A stretch of 6,242 bases of DNA from an uncultured Dermatophilus sp. (GCA_945876925.1 CAMCQD010000112.1:1-6242), one strand, 5' to 3'. Positions 1 to 5,710 are shown, counted from the stretch's first letter. Notes: generated from the sequence alone by a model not told the origin. A program made the numbers and translations.

Positions 1-2
1 TC

Positions 3-34
3 GCGGCGGGTGCCCGGCCCAGGCCGGCCGCCGC
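3..34 (+). other. GC-rich inverted repeat before rpmJ
   Basis: Bases 3-9 (GCGGCGG) pair with 28-34 (CCGCCGC), and inside them CCGGCC at 14-19 faces GGCCGG at 22-27. This gives one long stem with a 4-base bulge and a very tight loop. No T-tract follows, so it is not a classical terminator. It lies in what is probably the infA-rpmJ spacer and could be a processing or attenuation structure. Palindromes of this kind also arise by chance in very GC-rich DNA. Confidence 0.3.
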
Positions 35-68
35 AGCCGCGGGAGACCGATCTGAAGACGGCAGGCAT

Positions 69-182
69 ATGAAGGTTCAGCCGAGCGTCAAGAAGATCTG
101 CGACAAGTGCAAGGTGATCCGCCGTAACGGGCGGGTCATGGTCATCTGCGAGAACCTGCGCCACAAGCAGCGCCAGGGCTGA
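69..182 (+). CDS. rpmJ: 50S ribosomal protein L36 (bL36), zinc-binding form
   Basis: This 37-residue protein is the smallest of the large ribosomal subunit and binds 23S rRNA. The sequence starts MKVQPSVKKICDKC and keeps the full zinc ribbon: Cys11, Cys14, Cys27 and His32 (C-x2-C-x12-C-x4-H). It is therefore the C+ (zinc-containing) form, not the zinc-free paralogue that some actinobacteria make under zinc starvation. Length and charge match the family exactly. The ATG at 69 has only a weak purine-rich stretch ahead of it (GAAGACGGCAGG, 54-65), which is common for genes translated inside an operon. In actinobacteria it normally follows infA, which would lie just left of the window. A 209-base spacer separates it from rpsM. 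Confidence 0.97.
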   Translation: MKVQPSVKKICDKCKVIRRNGRVMVICENLRHKQRQG

Positions 183-391
183 GCAGCCGGCCACCTCAGC
201 ACGAAGTCGCTGATCGCGACGCACGACATGTAGTACCGCACGCAGTACCCGGCCCCGGGCGCCTAGCCCGGATGTCACCCCCGGCACGGAGGCCGGGGAC
301 CGGTTCGTCACCTCGCCCGGCGCGGGCGGGGCAGTGACCGGATCGGTGCTGCTCCAGACCTCCGCGACATAACCCAGGAGAACCACGCAAG
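183..391 (+). promoter_or_regulatory. rpmJ-rpsM spacer: candidate structured leader of rpsM
   Basis: No gene is visible in this 209-base gap. It holds two clear inverted repeats. CCCCGGC at 279-285 pairs with GCCGGGG at 292-298 (7 bp, 6-base loop). A longer stem spans 307-338: GTCAC (307-311) with GTGAC (334-338), then a 3-base bulge, then 312-318 with 324-330 (one G-T pair, 5-base loop). The second stem ends about 38 bases before the rpsM ribosome binding site (AGGAG, 376-380). In E. coli the mRNA leader of this same operon folds into a pseudoknot bound by S4, which represses translation. Whether this leader does something similar is inference from position only. I see no convincing -35/-10 pair here. 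Confidence 0.4.
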
Positions 392-769
392 ATGGCACGT
401 CTTGTCGGAGTCGATCTCCCGCGCGAGAAGCGCGCAGAGATCGCTCTCACCTACATCTTCGGTGTCGGGCGGACCCGCGCGAAGGAGGCCATCGCCGCTA
501 CCGGCGTTGATCCCTCCACCCGCGTGAAGGACCTGACCGACGAACAGCTGGTCGCGCTGCGCGACTTCCTCGAGGGCAACTACAAGCTCGAAGGTGACCT
601 GCGCCGCGAGATCGCGGCCGATATCCGCCGCAAGGTCGAGATCGGCAGCTACCAGGGACTGCGCCACCGCCGGGGCCTGCCCGTGCACGGGCAGCGCACC
701 AAGACGAACGCGCGCACCCGCAAGGGCCCCAAGCGCACCGTCGCCGGCAAGAAGAAGGCCGGCAAGTAA
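392..769 (+). CDS. rpsM: 30S ribosomal protein S13 (uS13)
   Basis: S13 sits in the head of the small subunit, where it contacts the P-site tRNA and forms bridges to the large subunit. The 125-residue product begins MARLVGVDLPREKR. It has the helix-two-turn-helix region in its first half (IFGVGRTRAKEAI, about residues 23-35). The family signature RHRRGLPVHGQRT is near residues 92-104, followed by the lysine/arginine-rich C-terminal tail that reaches toward tRNA. The length is normal for actinobacteria. The start is supported by AGGAG at 376-380, 11 bases before the ATG. It is the first gene of the S13-S11-S4-alpha-L17 block, and 53 bases separate it from rpsK. Confidence 0.98.
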   Translation: MARLVGVDLPREKRAEIALTYIFGVGRTRAKEAIAATGVDPSTRVKDLTDEQLVALRDFLEGNYKLEGDLRREIAADIRRKVEIGSYQGLRHRRGLPVHGQRTKTNARTRKGPKRTVAGKKKAGK

Positions 770-822
770 GCCTCGCCCGCATCGCAGCCTCACCGAAGAC
801 TTCGTAGGAAAGAGATAACCGC

Positions 823-1230
823 ATGCCCCCTAAGAGCCGTCAGTCAGCGGGCGCCAAGAAGGTGCGCCGCAAAGAGAAGAAGAATGTTGCCCACGGGCAG
901 GCTCACATCAAGAGCACGTTCAACAACACCATCGTCTCCATTACCGACCCCACGGGTGCCGTGATCTCCTGGGCATCCGCCGGCCAGGTCGGTTTTAAGG
1001 GCTCCCGCAAGTCGACCCCGTTCGCCGCCCAGATGGCAGCCGAGGCTGCCGCCCGGCGCGCCATGGAGCACGGCATGCGCAAGGTCGACGTGTTCGTCAA
1101 GGGACCGGGATCGGGCCGCGAGACCGCGATCCGCTCGCTCACGGCGACGGGCCTGGAGGTCGGCGCCATCAGCGACGTCACTCCCACGCCGCACAACGGC
1201 GTCCGCCCGCCCAAGCGCCGCCGCGTCTGA
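823..1230 (+). CDS. rpsK: 30S ribosomal protein S11 (uS11)
   Basis: S11 lies on the platform of the small subunit near the mRNA exit channel and helps shape the Shine-Dalgarno cleft with S7 and S18. The 135-residue product has a basic N-terminal tail (residues 1-22), the core start HIKSTFNNTIVSITD (about 28-42), GPGSGRE near 94-100 and the ending HNGVRPPKRRRV. The Asn125-Gly126 pair matches the site where S11 of E. coli carries isoaspartate, so the same spontaneous modification is expected here. AGGAAAGAG at 806-814 gives a strong ribosome binding site 8 bases before the ATG. A small CGAA/TTCG hairpin (794-804) lies just ahead of it. The gene is 38 bases from rpsD. Confidence 0.98.
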   Translation: MPPKSRQSAGAKKVRRKEKKNVAHGQAHIKSTFNNTIVSITDPTGAVISWASAGQVGFKGSRKSTPFAAQMAAEAAARRAMEHGMRKVDVFVKGPGSGRETAIRSLTATGLEVGAISDVTPTPHNGVRPPKRRRV

Positions 1231-1268
1231 CCCGCGACACGCCCTGAACAGGTAGGAGACTTTCACAC

Positions 1269-1877
1269 ATGGCCCGCTACACCGGCCCCATCACCAAGAA
1301 GTCGCGCCGCCTCAAGACCGATCTGGTCGGCGGGGACAAGAACTTCGAGAACCGTCCGTTCCCGCCCGGGCAGCACGGCCGCGGCCGCATCCAGGAGAAG
1401 GAATACCTCACCCAGCTCCAGGAGAAGCAGAAGGCCCGCTTCACCTACGGCGTCATGGAGCGGCAGTTCCGCGGTTACTACGAGGAGGCGGCCCGCCGTC
1501 CCGGTAAGACCGGTGAGGTGCTGCTGCAGATCCTCGAATCGCGGCTGGACAACGTCGTGTACCGCGCGGGCCTGGCCCGCACCCGCCGGGCTGCCCGGCA
1601 GCTGGTCACCCACGGCCACTTCCTCGTTAACGGGCGCCGCGTCGACGTGCCCAGCTTCCGCGTGAGCCAGTACGACATCATCGACGTCCGGCCCAAGTCG
1701 CGTGAGCTGTTCCCGTTCGAGCTGGCGCGGGCGACCTTCGGCGACCGCCCGGTCCCGGCCTGGATGAAGGTCGTGCCCGGCTCGCTGCAGATCCTCATCC
1801 ACCAGCTCCCGGTACGCGAGCAGATCGACACGGTCCTCAGCGAGCAGCTGATCGTCGAGCTCTACTCGAAGAACTGA
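1269..1877 (+). CDS. rpsD: 30S ribosomal protein S4 (uS4), cysteine-free form
   Basis: S4 is a primary 16S rRNA binder that nucleates 30S assembly and forms part of the mRNA entry helicase site. The 202-residue product starts MARYTGPITKKSRRLKTDLVGG. It resembles the Mycobacterium-type S4 throughout, including RFTYGVMERQFRGYYEEA (about residues 57-74). The S4 RNA-binding domain begins near residue 94 (ESRLDNVVYRAGLARTRRAA), with HGHFLVNGRRVDVPS about 20 residues later. There is no cysteine, so this is the zinc-free form. AGGAG at 1254-1258 lies 10 bases before the ATG. In many bacteria S4 represses the operon that encodes it, which makes the structured gaps around it worth noting. It ends with TGA at 1875-1877, followed by a 206-base gap before rpoA. 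Confidence 0.98.
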   Translation: MARYTGPITKKSRRLKTDLVGGDKNFENRPFPPGQHGRGRIQEKEYLTQLQEKQKARFTYGVMERQFRGYYEEAARRPGKTGEVLLQILESRLDNVVYRAGLARTRRAARQLVTHGHFLVNGRRVDVPSFRVSQYDIIDVRPKSRELFPFELARATFGDRPVPAWMKVVPGSLQILIHQLPVREQIDTVLSEQLIVELYSKN

Positions 1878-1886
1878 GCATCCATC

Positions 1887-2069
1887 GGTGCCCGCCTAGC
1901 GCGGGCGGGCACCAGGGCCGGGGGGCGGGCATGTCCTGACGCCCCCGGCATCCGAGCAGCATCCTCCCCGGCCGGTCCCGGCCGGGGAGGCCGGTGCGCG
2001 TCGTGGACAGAGGCGGCGCGGACCGTCGGCCTGGCCGGCATCGCGAGCGTCATATGGCGGTCGCTCGCG
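1887..2069 (+). promoter_or_regulatory. rpsD-rpoA spacer with four successive hairpins
   Basis: The 206-base gap 1878-2083 contains four inverted repeats read directly from the sequence. (1) 1887-1896 GGTGCCCGCC pairs perfectly with 1904-1913 (10 bp, 7-base loop). (2) 1917-1927 pairs with 1940-1949 (10 bp with one bulged G, 12-base loop). (3) 1963-1973 CCTCCCCGGCC pairs perfectly with 1980-1990 (11 bp, closable to 12). (4) 2042-2049 CGCGAGCG pairs perfectly with 2062-2069 (8 bp, 12-base loop). None is followed by a T-tract. The fourth ends two bases before the rpoA ribosome binding site. Likely roles are attenuation, RNA processing or control of rpoA translation. This is inference. Confidence 0.55.
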
Positions 2070-2070
2070 G

Positions 2071-2079
2071 AAAGGAAGA
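2071..2079 (+). promoter_or_regulatory. rpoA ribosome binding site (decides the GTG start)
   Basis: AAAGGAAGA ends four bases before the GTG at 2084, giving normal Shine-Dalgarno spacing. The two upstream in-frame candidates, GTG at 1994 and ATG at 2054, have no such sequence ahead of them. This fixes the start of rpoA and removes a 30-residue false N-terminus. Confidence 0.8.
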
Positions 2080-2083
2080 TCAC

Positions 2084-3097
2084 GTGCTTATCGCACAGCG
2101 CCCCGTCCTCAGCGAGGACGTGGTCTCGCCCTCCCGTTCCCGGTTCGTCATCGAGCCGCTGGAGCCGGGCTTCGGCTACACCCTCGGCAACTCCCTGCGC
2201 CGCACGCTCCTGTCGAGCATCCCCGGTGCCGCGGTGACGAGCATCCGGATCGACGGCGTCCTGCACGAGTTCTCCACGATCCCCGGGGTCAAGGAGGACG
2301 TCACTGAGATCATCCTCAACATCAAGGGGATCATCGTCAGCAGTGACCACGACGAGCCAGTCGTCATGTACCTGCGCAAGCAGGGCCCGGGTGTCGTCAC
2401 CGCCGCGGACATCGCCCCGCCTGCCGGGGTCGAGGTGCACAATCCGGAGCTGGTCCTGGCCACGCTCAACGACACCGGCAAGCTCGAGATGGAGCTGACC
2501 GTCGAGCGGGGGCGGGGCTACGTCTCGGCTCAGCAGAACAAGTCGGGCGAGAGCGAGATCGGCCGCATCCCGGTCGACTCGATCTACTCCCCGGTGCTCG
2601 CGGTGACGTACAAGGTCGAGGCCACCCGTGTCGAGCAGCGCACCGACTTCGACCGGCTCATCGTCGACGTCGAGACCAAGCACTGCATGGCCCCGCGTGA
2701 CGCCCTGGCCTCGGCGGGCATGACGCTGGTCGAGCTGTTCGGCCTGGCCCGCGAGCTCAACGTCGACGCCGAGGGCATCGACATGGGCCCCTCGCCGACC
2801 GATGCCGCCCTGGCCGCGGACCTGGCCCTGCCGATCGAGGAACTCGACCTGACGGTCCGCTCGTACAACTGCCTCAAGCGCGAGGGCATCCACACCGTGG
2901 GGGAACTCGTCGGGCGCAGCGAGGCCGATCTGCTCGACATCCGCAACTTCGGCGCGAAGTCAATCGACGAGGTGAAGGCCAAGCTCATCAACATGGGCCT
3001 GTCGCTCAAGGATAGCCCGCCCGGATTCGACCCCGGGGCGCTGGCCGACCGCTTTGACGAGGACGACGCGGGCTTCGCCGAGGACGAGCAGTACTGA
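2084..3097 (+). CDS. rpoA: DNA-directed RNA polymerase subunit alpha
   Basis: Alpha dimerises to nucleate assembly of core RNA polymerase (alpha2-beta-beta'-omega), and its C-terminal domain binds UP elements and activators. From the GTG at 2084 the product is 337 residues, beginning MLIAQRPVLSEDV like other actinobacterial alphas. The N-terminal domain (about 1-230) contains the assembly motif EPGFGYTLGNSLRRTLLSS (27-45) and ERGRGYVSA (141-149). After a short acidic linker comes the C-terminal domain (about 250-310) with VRSYNCLKREGIH. Arg259 there corresponds to E. coli Arg265, the key DNA-contacting residue. The tail is acidic and ends EDEQY. An in-frame extension to 1994 exists but is Arg-rich, lacks family similarity and has no ribosome binding site. 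The gene is preceded by the hairpin-rich gap and followed by a 60-base spacer before rplQ. Confidence 0.97.
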   Translation: MLIAQRPVLSEDVVSPSRSRFVIEPLEPGFGYTLGNSLRRTLLSSIPGAAVTSIRIDGVLHEFSTIPGVKEDVTEIILNIKGIIVSSDHDEPVVMYLRKQGPGVVTAADIAPPAGVEVHNPELVLATLNDTGKLEMELTVERGRGYVSAQQNKSGESEIGRIPVDSIYSPVLAVTYKVEATRVEQRTDFDRLIVDVETKHCMAPRDALASAGMTLVELFGLARELNVDAEGIDMGPSPTDAALAADLALPIEELDLTVRSYNCLKREGIHTVGELVGRSEADLLDIRNFGAKSIDEVKAKLINMGLSLKDSPPGFDPGALADRFDEDDAGFAEDEQY

Positions 3098-3134
3098 CCA
3101 GTCCGCGAGACCGACCGCCACCTGCGGACCGGTC
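3096..3134 (+). other. Inverted repeat in the rpoA-rplQ spacer
   Basis: Bases 3096-3106 pair with 3124-3134 over 11 positions with one A-C mismatch, with a 17-base loop. The left arm begins inside the rpoA stop codon and the right arm ends about 9 bases before the rplQ ribosome binding site (AGGGAGA, 3144-3150). No T-tract follows, so readthrough into rplQ is expected. It may influence the alpha:L17 ratio or be a processing site. Confidence 0.4.
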
Positions 3135-3157
3135 GAATGATCTAGGGAGAACACGCA

Positions 3158-3598
3158 ATGCCTACCCCAACTAAGGGCCCCCGCGTCGGTGGCGGTCCGG
3201 CCCACGAACGGCTCATCCTGTCGAACCTGGCGACGTCGCTGTTCGAGCATGACCAGATCACGACCACGGCGGCCAAGGCGCGCCGCCTGCGGCCCCTGGC
3301 CGAGCGGCTGATCACCTTCGCCAAGCGCGGTGACCTGCATGCTCGTCGTCAGGTGCTGACGGTCGTGCGGGACAAGAGCGCGGTGCACCGGCTCTTCACC
3401 GAGATCGCGCCTGACATGGCCGAGCGCCCGGGCGGCTACACCCGGATCACCAAGATCGGCCCGCGCAAGGGGGACAATGCCCCCATGGTCGTGGTCGAAC
3501 TGGTGCGCGAGCGGCTCTCGCCGAAGCAGGCCACGGTCGCCGAGGCGGAGGCGGCCGCCCGGCGGGCGGCTACCGAGGCAGCGGACGCCGGGGCCTGA
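3158..3598 (+). CDS. rplQ: 50S ribosomal protein L17 (bL17)
   Basis: L17 binds 23S rRNA on the solvent side of the large subunit near the peptide exit tunnel. The 146-residue product starts MPTPTKGPRVGGGPAHERL. It carries the family core LSNLATSLFEHDQITTTAAKA (about residues 21-41), then LRPLAERLITFAKRGDLHARR, and ends the conserved domain with GGYTRITKIGPRKGDNAPM (91-109). Beyond about residue 115 there is an alanine/glutamate-rich extension (AEAEAAARRAATEAADAGA), longer than the E. coli protein and common in actinobacteria. AGGGAGA at 3144-3150 precedes the ATG by 7 bases. It is the last gene of the ribosomal block, with a strong terminator starting 43 bases after its stop codon. Confidence 0.98.
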   Translation: MPTPTKGPRVGGGPAHERLILSNLATSLFEHDQITTTAAKARRLRPLAERLITFAKRGDLHARRQVLTVVRDKSAVHRLFTEIAPDMAERPGGYTRITKIGPRKGDNAPMVVVELVRERLSPKQATVAEAEAAARRAATEAADAGA

Positions 3599-3640
3599 CC
3601 GCCGCGTGGCGGCCGCAGGCCAGGAACCTTACCCGGTCAG

Positions 3641-3680
3641 CGGGGTGGCTCATTTCCCAGGGAGGTGAGCCACCCCGTTT
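3641..3680 (+). terminator. Intrinsic terminator of the alpha operon
   Basis: CGGGGTGGCTCA at 3641-3652 pairs perfectly with TGAGCCACCCCG at 3666-3677. This 12-bp stem has a 13-base loop that can close further internally. TTT follows at 3678-3680. Position directly after rplQ and stem strength make it the likely end of the ribosomal protein transcript. The short T-tract is usual in high-GC actinobacteria. Confidence 0.85.
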
Positions 3681-3705
3681 GCGCGTCCGGGACAGCCGCT
3701 AGGGT
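3679..3705 (+). promoter_or_regulatory. Candidate promoter for the hydrolase-truA unit
   Basis: TTGCGC (3679-3684) and TAGGGT (3700-3705) resemble the -35 and -10 elements of the housekeeping sigma factor of high-GC actinobacteria, where TAnnnT is the usual -10 pattern. The spacer is 15 bases, slightly short; reading the -35 as TTTGCG gives 16. The -35 uses the terminal T residues of the preceding terminator. Transcription would start near 3712, giving a leader of about 265 bases before the ATG at 3978. Confidence 0.4.
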
Positions 3706-3977
3706 GGGCGCGAGACCGGCTCCGGTCCGGACTCGTCTCAGGGAGGCGTTGCGCTTGCGGCGGATGCACGGCCACGGGGAGCCCGCATCGCCGCCTGGCC
3801 GTGGCGCTGGCCACGTGACGGGCCGTGCTCCGAAGGCGGTGCGATAGCAGCCGGGCTCGGGCTGATCGCCTCCTCCGGCAGGGCGGCGGTACACGCGAGC
3901 GAAGAAGCAACCTCGAGCGGATCACCAGCGAATCCCCTTTTTGCCGGTGGTGCCGCCGTGAATGTGCGGAGCATGGG
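3706..3977 (+). other. Non-coding stretch upstream of the hydrolase, possibly decayed 5' coding sequence
   Basis: No intact gene is convincing here. An open frame from GTG 3825 joins the hydrolase in phase, but its 51 residues are Arg/Cys-rich, without hydrophobic core or ribosome binding site. In a different phase (codons starting at 3841) the DNA reads AIAAGLGLIASSGRAAVHAS followed by a Ser/Thr/Gly/Pro-rich run, which looks like a secretion signal and its cleavage zone. That reading has no start codon and is out of phase with the hydrolase. A good ribosome binding site, AGGGAGG (3740-3746), lies 8 bases before a TTG at 3755, whose frame closes at 3847. The bases around 3930-3945 (AATCCCCTTTTT) are less GC-rich than the surroundings. 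Confidence 0.35.
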
Positions 3978-4763
3978 ATGGAGAACGCGGGCATCGTCAT
4001 CGGTGCCGGGATGGGCCCCTCGGGGTTCCAGCCGGGACTGCCACGGGCGCTGGCGGCGCAGGAGGTGGGCGACCGGATCGTCGCGTCCATCGAGCCATCG
4101 CATCGCCGCAAGGTCGGCATCGAGGTGCACGACCGGGTGTCCGGGGAGCGGTTCAGCCACAATGGCCGCTTCCGGACCCAGGCCGGCAGCCTGGTCAAGG
4201 TCATGATCCTGGTCGCGCTCATCCGCGAGCAGCGGTTCAGGGGGGCCGGGCTGACCTCCTCGTATCGCCGGCTCGCCGACCAGATGATCAGGGTGAGCGA
4301 CAACCCGGCCGCCAGCACCCTGCTCAAGGCGGCCGGCGGGCGGCGGGCCCTGGACCGGCTCGCCCGGGACCTGGCGATGGCGCGCACCGAGTCGGCCTCG
4401 GCGTGGGGCCGCACCAAGACCACCGCGCCGGATCAGGTCCGGTTGATGGATGCCCTGCTGGAGGGGCCGGAGGTACTCGGACTGCTGCCGGAGGACCGCA
4501 GCTATGTCATCGACCTCATGGAGCGGGTGATCCCCTCGCAGAAGTGGGGCGTGGGCGCGGTTCCCAGCGGGGTGGAGACCAGGGTGAAGAACGGCTGGAT
4601 GCCGCTGACCCCAGGGGGCTGGCGGGTCAATACGTTCGGTCACGTCAAGGGCTGGGAGCGGGACTACACCGTGGCGATTCTCTCCGACGGCAATAGCTCG
4701 CTGGAGGCCGGGGTCGGGCGGGTCAATGCGATCTCGCGCGCGCTGTTCTCCGCGCTGGGGTGA
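3978..4763 (+). CDS. Beta-lactamase-fold serine hydrolase
   Basis: The product (261 residues from ATG 3978) has the three active-site motifs of the class A beta-lactamase/penicillin-recognising fold. Ser71-Leu-Val-Lys74 (SxxK) lies in QAGSLVKVMILVAL, Ser107-Asp-Asn109 (SDN) in RVSDNPAAS, and Lys204-Asn-Gly206 stands where KTG is usual. I cannot see the Glu166 omega-loop motif needed for efficient penicillin hydrolysis; that region reads WGRTKTTAPDQVRLMDALL, as in many actinobacterial 'serine hydrolase' relatives. True beta-lactamase activity is therefore doubtful, and the substrate is unknown. No signal peptide, lipobox or membrane helix is visible from this start, although relatives are usually exported. 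GGAG at 3968-3971, 6 bases before the ATG, supports the start. Its stop overlaps the truA start (GTGA, 4760-4763), so the two are probably translated together. Confidence 0.8.
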   Translation: MENAGIVIGAGMGPSGFQPGLPRALAAQEVGDRIVASIEPSHRRKVGIEVHDRVSGERFSHNGRFRTQAGSLVKVMILVALIREQRFRGAGLTSSYRRLADQMIRVSDNPAASTLLKAAGGRRALDRLARDLAMARTESASAWGRTKTTAPDQVRLMDALLEGPEVLGLLPEDRSYVIDLMERVIPSQKWGVGAVPSGVETRVKNGWMPLTPGGWRVNTFGHVKGWERDYTVAILSDGNSSLEAGVGRVNAISRALFSALG

Positions 4764-5653
4764 ACGGGGTGGGAACTCTCCGGCTGCGGCTTGACTTCGC
4801 CTACGACGGAACCGATTTCAGCGGATGGGCGAAGCAGCCCGGGCGGCGCAGCGTCGAAGGCGAGCTGGAACGGGCGCTGGGCGTGGTGCTGCGCCACCCG
4901 GTGCGCCTCGTCGTGGCCGGGCGCACCGACGCCGGGGTACACGCCCGCGGCGCGGTCGCCCACGTGGACGCCGATCCGGAGGCCTACGCGCGCCTGCCGG
5001 GCCGGTCGGCGCGCATTCCCGGGGAGGCGGCCGTGACCCGGCTGGGGGGGGTGCTGCCGGGGGACATCGTGGTCCGCCGGGTGCAGCCGGCGCCGGAGGG
5101 GTTCGATGCCCGGTTCTCGGCGCTATCCCGCCGGTATTCCTACACGCTGTGCGACCGCCCGGCTGAACTGGATCCGCTGCGCCGCCGGGAGGTGGCGGTC
5201 AGCCGCAGGCCGCTGGACGCGGCCGCCATGGATCAGGCCGCCGCCGCACTGGTCGGCCTGGCCGATTTCGCGGCGTTCTGCAAGCGGCGCGAGGGGGCGA
5301 CGACGATCCGGACCCTGCTGCGGTTCGGCTGGCAGCGGCAGGGTCCGCTGGTGGTCGGCACGGTGTGCGCGGACGCGTTCTGTCACTCGATGGTGCGCGC
5401 CCTCGCCGGCGCGATGGTGCCGGTGGGGGAGGGCCGCAAGCCGGCGGACTGGCCCCGCCAGGTGCTGCTCGGCGGGCGGCGTGACCCGGCGGTCACCGTG
5501 ATGCCGCCGCAGGGGCTGTGCCTGGAGGAGGTGACCTACCCGCCTCCGGGTCAGCTCGCCGAGCGCGCGCGGCAGGCCCGGGCGGTGCGTGAACTGCCCG
5601 GCTCACCGGAGGCGGGCGGCGGGGCCTTAGGCGAGCCTGGAGGCTGCGAGTGA
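4760..5653 (+). CDS. truA: tRNA pseudouridine(38-40) synthase TruA
   Basis: TruA converts uridines 38, 39 and 40 of the tRNA anticodon arm to pseudouridine in the cytoplasm. The 297-residue product starts MNGVGTLRLRLDFAYDGTDFSGWAKQ. It has the catalytic loop VAGRTDAGVHARG with nucleophile Asp57, the SRRYSYTL strand (about residues 115-122), and the late motif FCHSMVRALAGAMVPVGEGR that completes the active site. It is somewhat longer than the 270-residue E. coli enzyme. The extra length is a central insert (about 75-95) and a poorly conserved Gly/Pro/Ala-rich tail of about 35 residues. The start is either GTG 4760, overlapping the hydrolase stop by 4 bases, or GTG 4769 three codons later; neither has a clear ribosome binding site, so coupling is likely. 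An eight-G run lies at 5044-5051. Confidence 0.95.
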   Translation: MNGVGTLRLRLDFAYDGTDFSGWAKQPGRRSVEGELERALGVVLRHPVRLVVAGRTDAGVHARGAVAHVDADPEAYARLPGRSARIPGEAAVTRLGGVLPGDIVVRRVQPAPEGFDARFSALSRRYSYTLCDRPAELDPLRRREVAVSRRPLDAAAMDQAAAALVGLADFAAFCKRREGATTIRTLLRFGWQRQGPLVVGTVCADAFCHSMVRALAGAMVPVGEGRKPADWPRQVLLGGRRDPAVTVMPPQGLCLEEVTYPPPGQLAERARQARAVRELPGSPEAGGGALGEPGGCE

Positions 5654-5710
5654 GCCGACGCTGAGCGCCGCTGAGCCCCGGCGCGTGCCGCGGGTGCTGG
5701 CGTTGCCCGC
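5654..5710. other. Convergent gap between truA and the regulator
   Basis: This 57-base gap separates two genes that end toward each other. It carries an 8-base direct repeat, CGCTGAGC, at 5659-5666 and 5669-5676 (10-base period). The flanks can form a wide stem, GTGAGC (5650-5655) with GCTCAC (5709-5714), joining the two stop-codon regions. No T-tract is present on either strand, so I cannot call a terminator. Confidence 0.3.

Noticed and set aside
1931..1939. Minimal open frame ATG-TCC-TGA in the loop of the second rpsD-rpoA hairpin
   Set aside because: A two-codon frame is expected by chance and its purine-rich upstream is simply the G-run of the stem. Noted only because of its place in the loop.
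1994..2083. In-frame 30-residue N-terminal extension of rpoA from GTG 1994 (or ATG 2054)
   Set aside because: It is Arg/Gly-rich, unlike any alpha N-terminus, has no ribosome binding site, and overlaps two hairpins. The family start MLIAQRP at 2084 has a strong one.
1862..2893. Long open frame of 343 codons on the - strand, antisense to rpoA
   Set aside because: It is a shadow of biased codon use in high-GC DNA; composition is Asp/Arg/Val/Leu-rich with no recognisable domain, and rpoA is certain on the other strand.
3665..3847. 60-codon open frame from GTG 3665 downstream of the terminator
   Set aside because: It begins inside the terminator stem, has no recognisable domain and Arg/Pro/Gly-rich shadow composition.
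3825..3977. 51-residue N-terminal extension of the serine hydrolase from GTG 3825
   Set aside because: No ribosome binding site, no signal peptide, Arg/Cys-rich composition; ATG 3978 with GGAG six bases ahead is better supported.
3738..4643. Open frame of 301 codons on the - strand across the serine hydrolase
   Set aside because: Pro/Arg/His/Ala-rich shadow reading; the + strand product has three ordered catalytic motifs.
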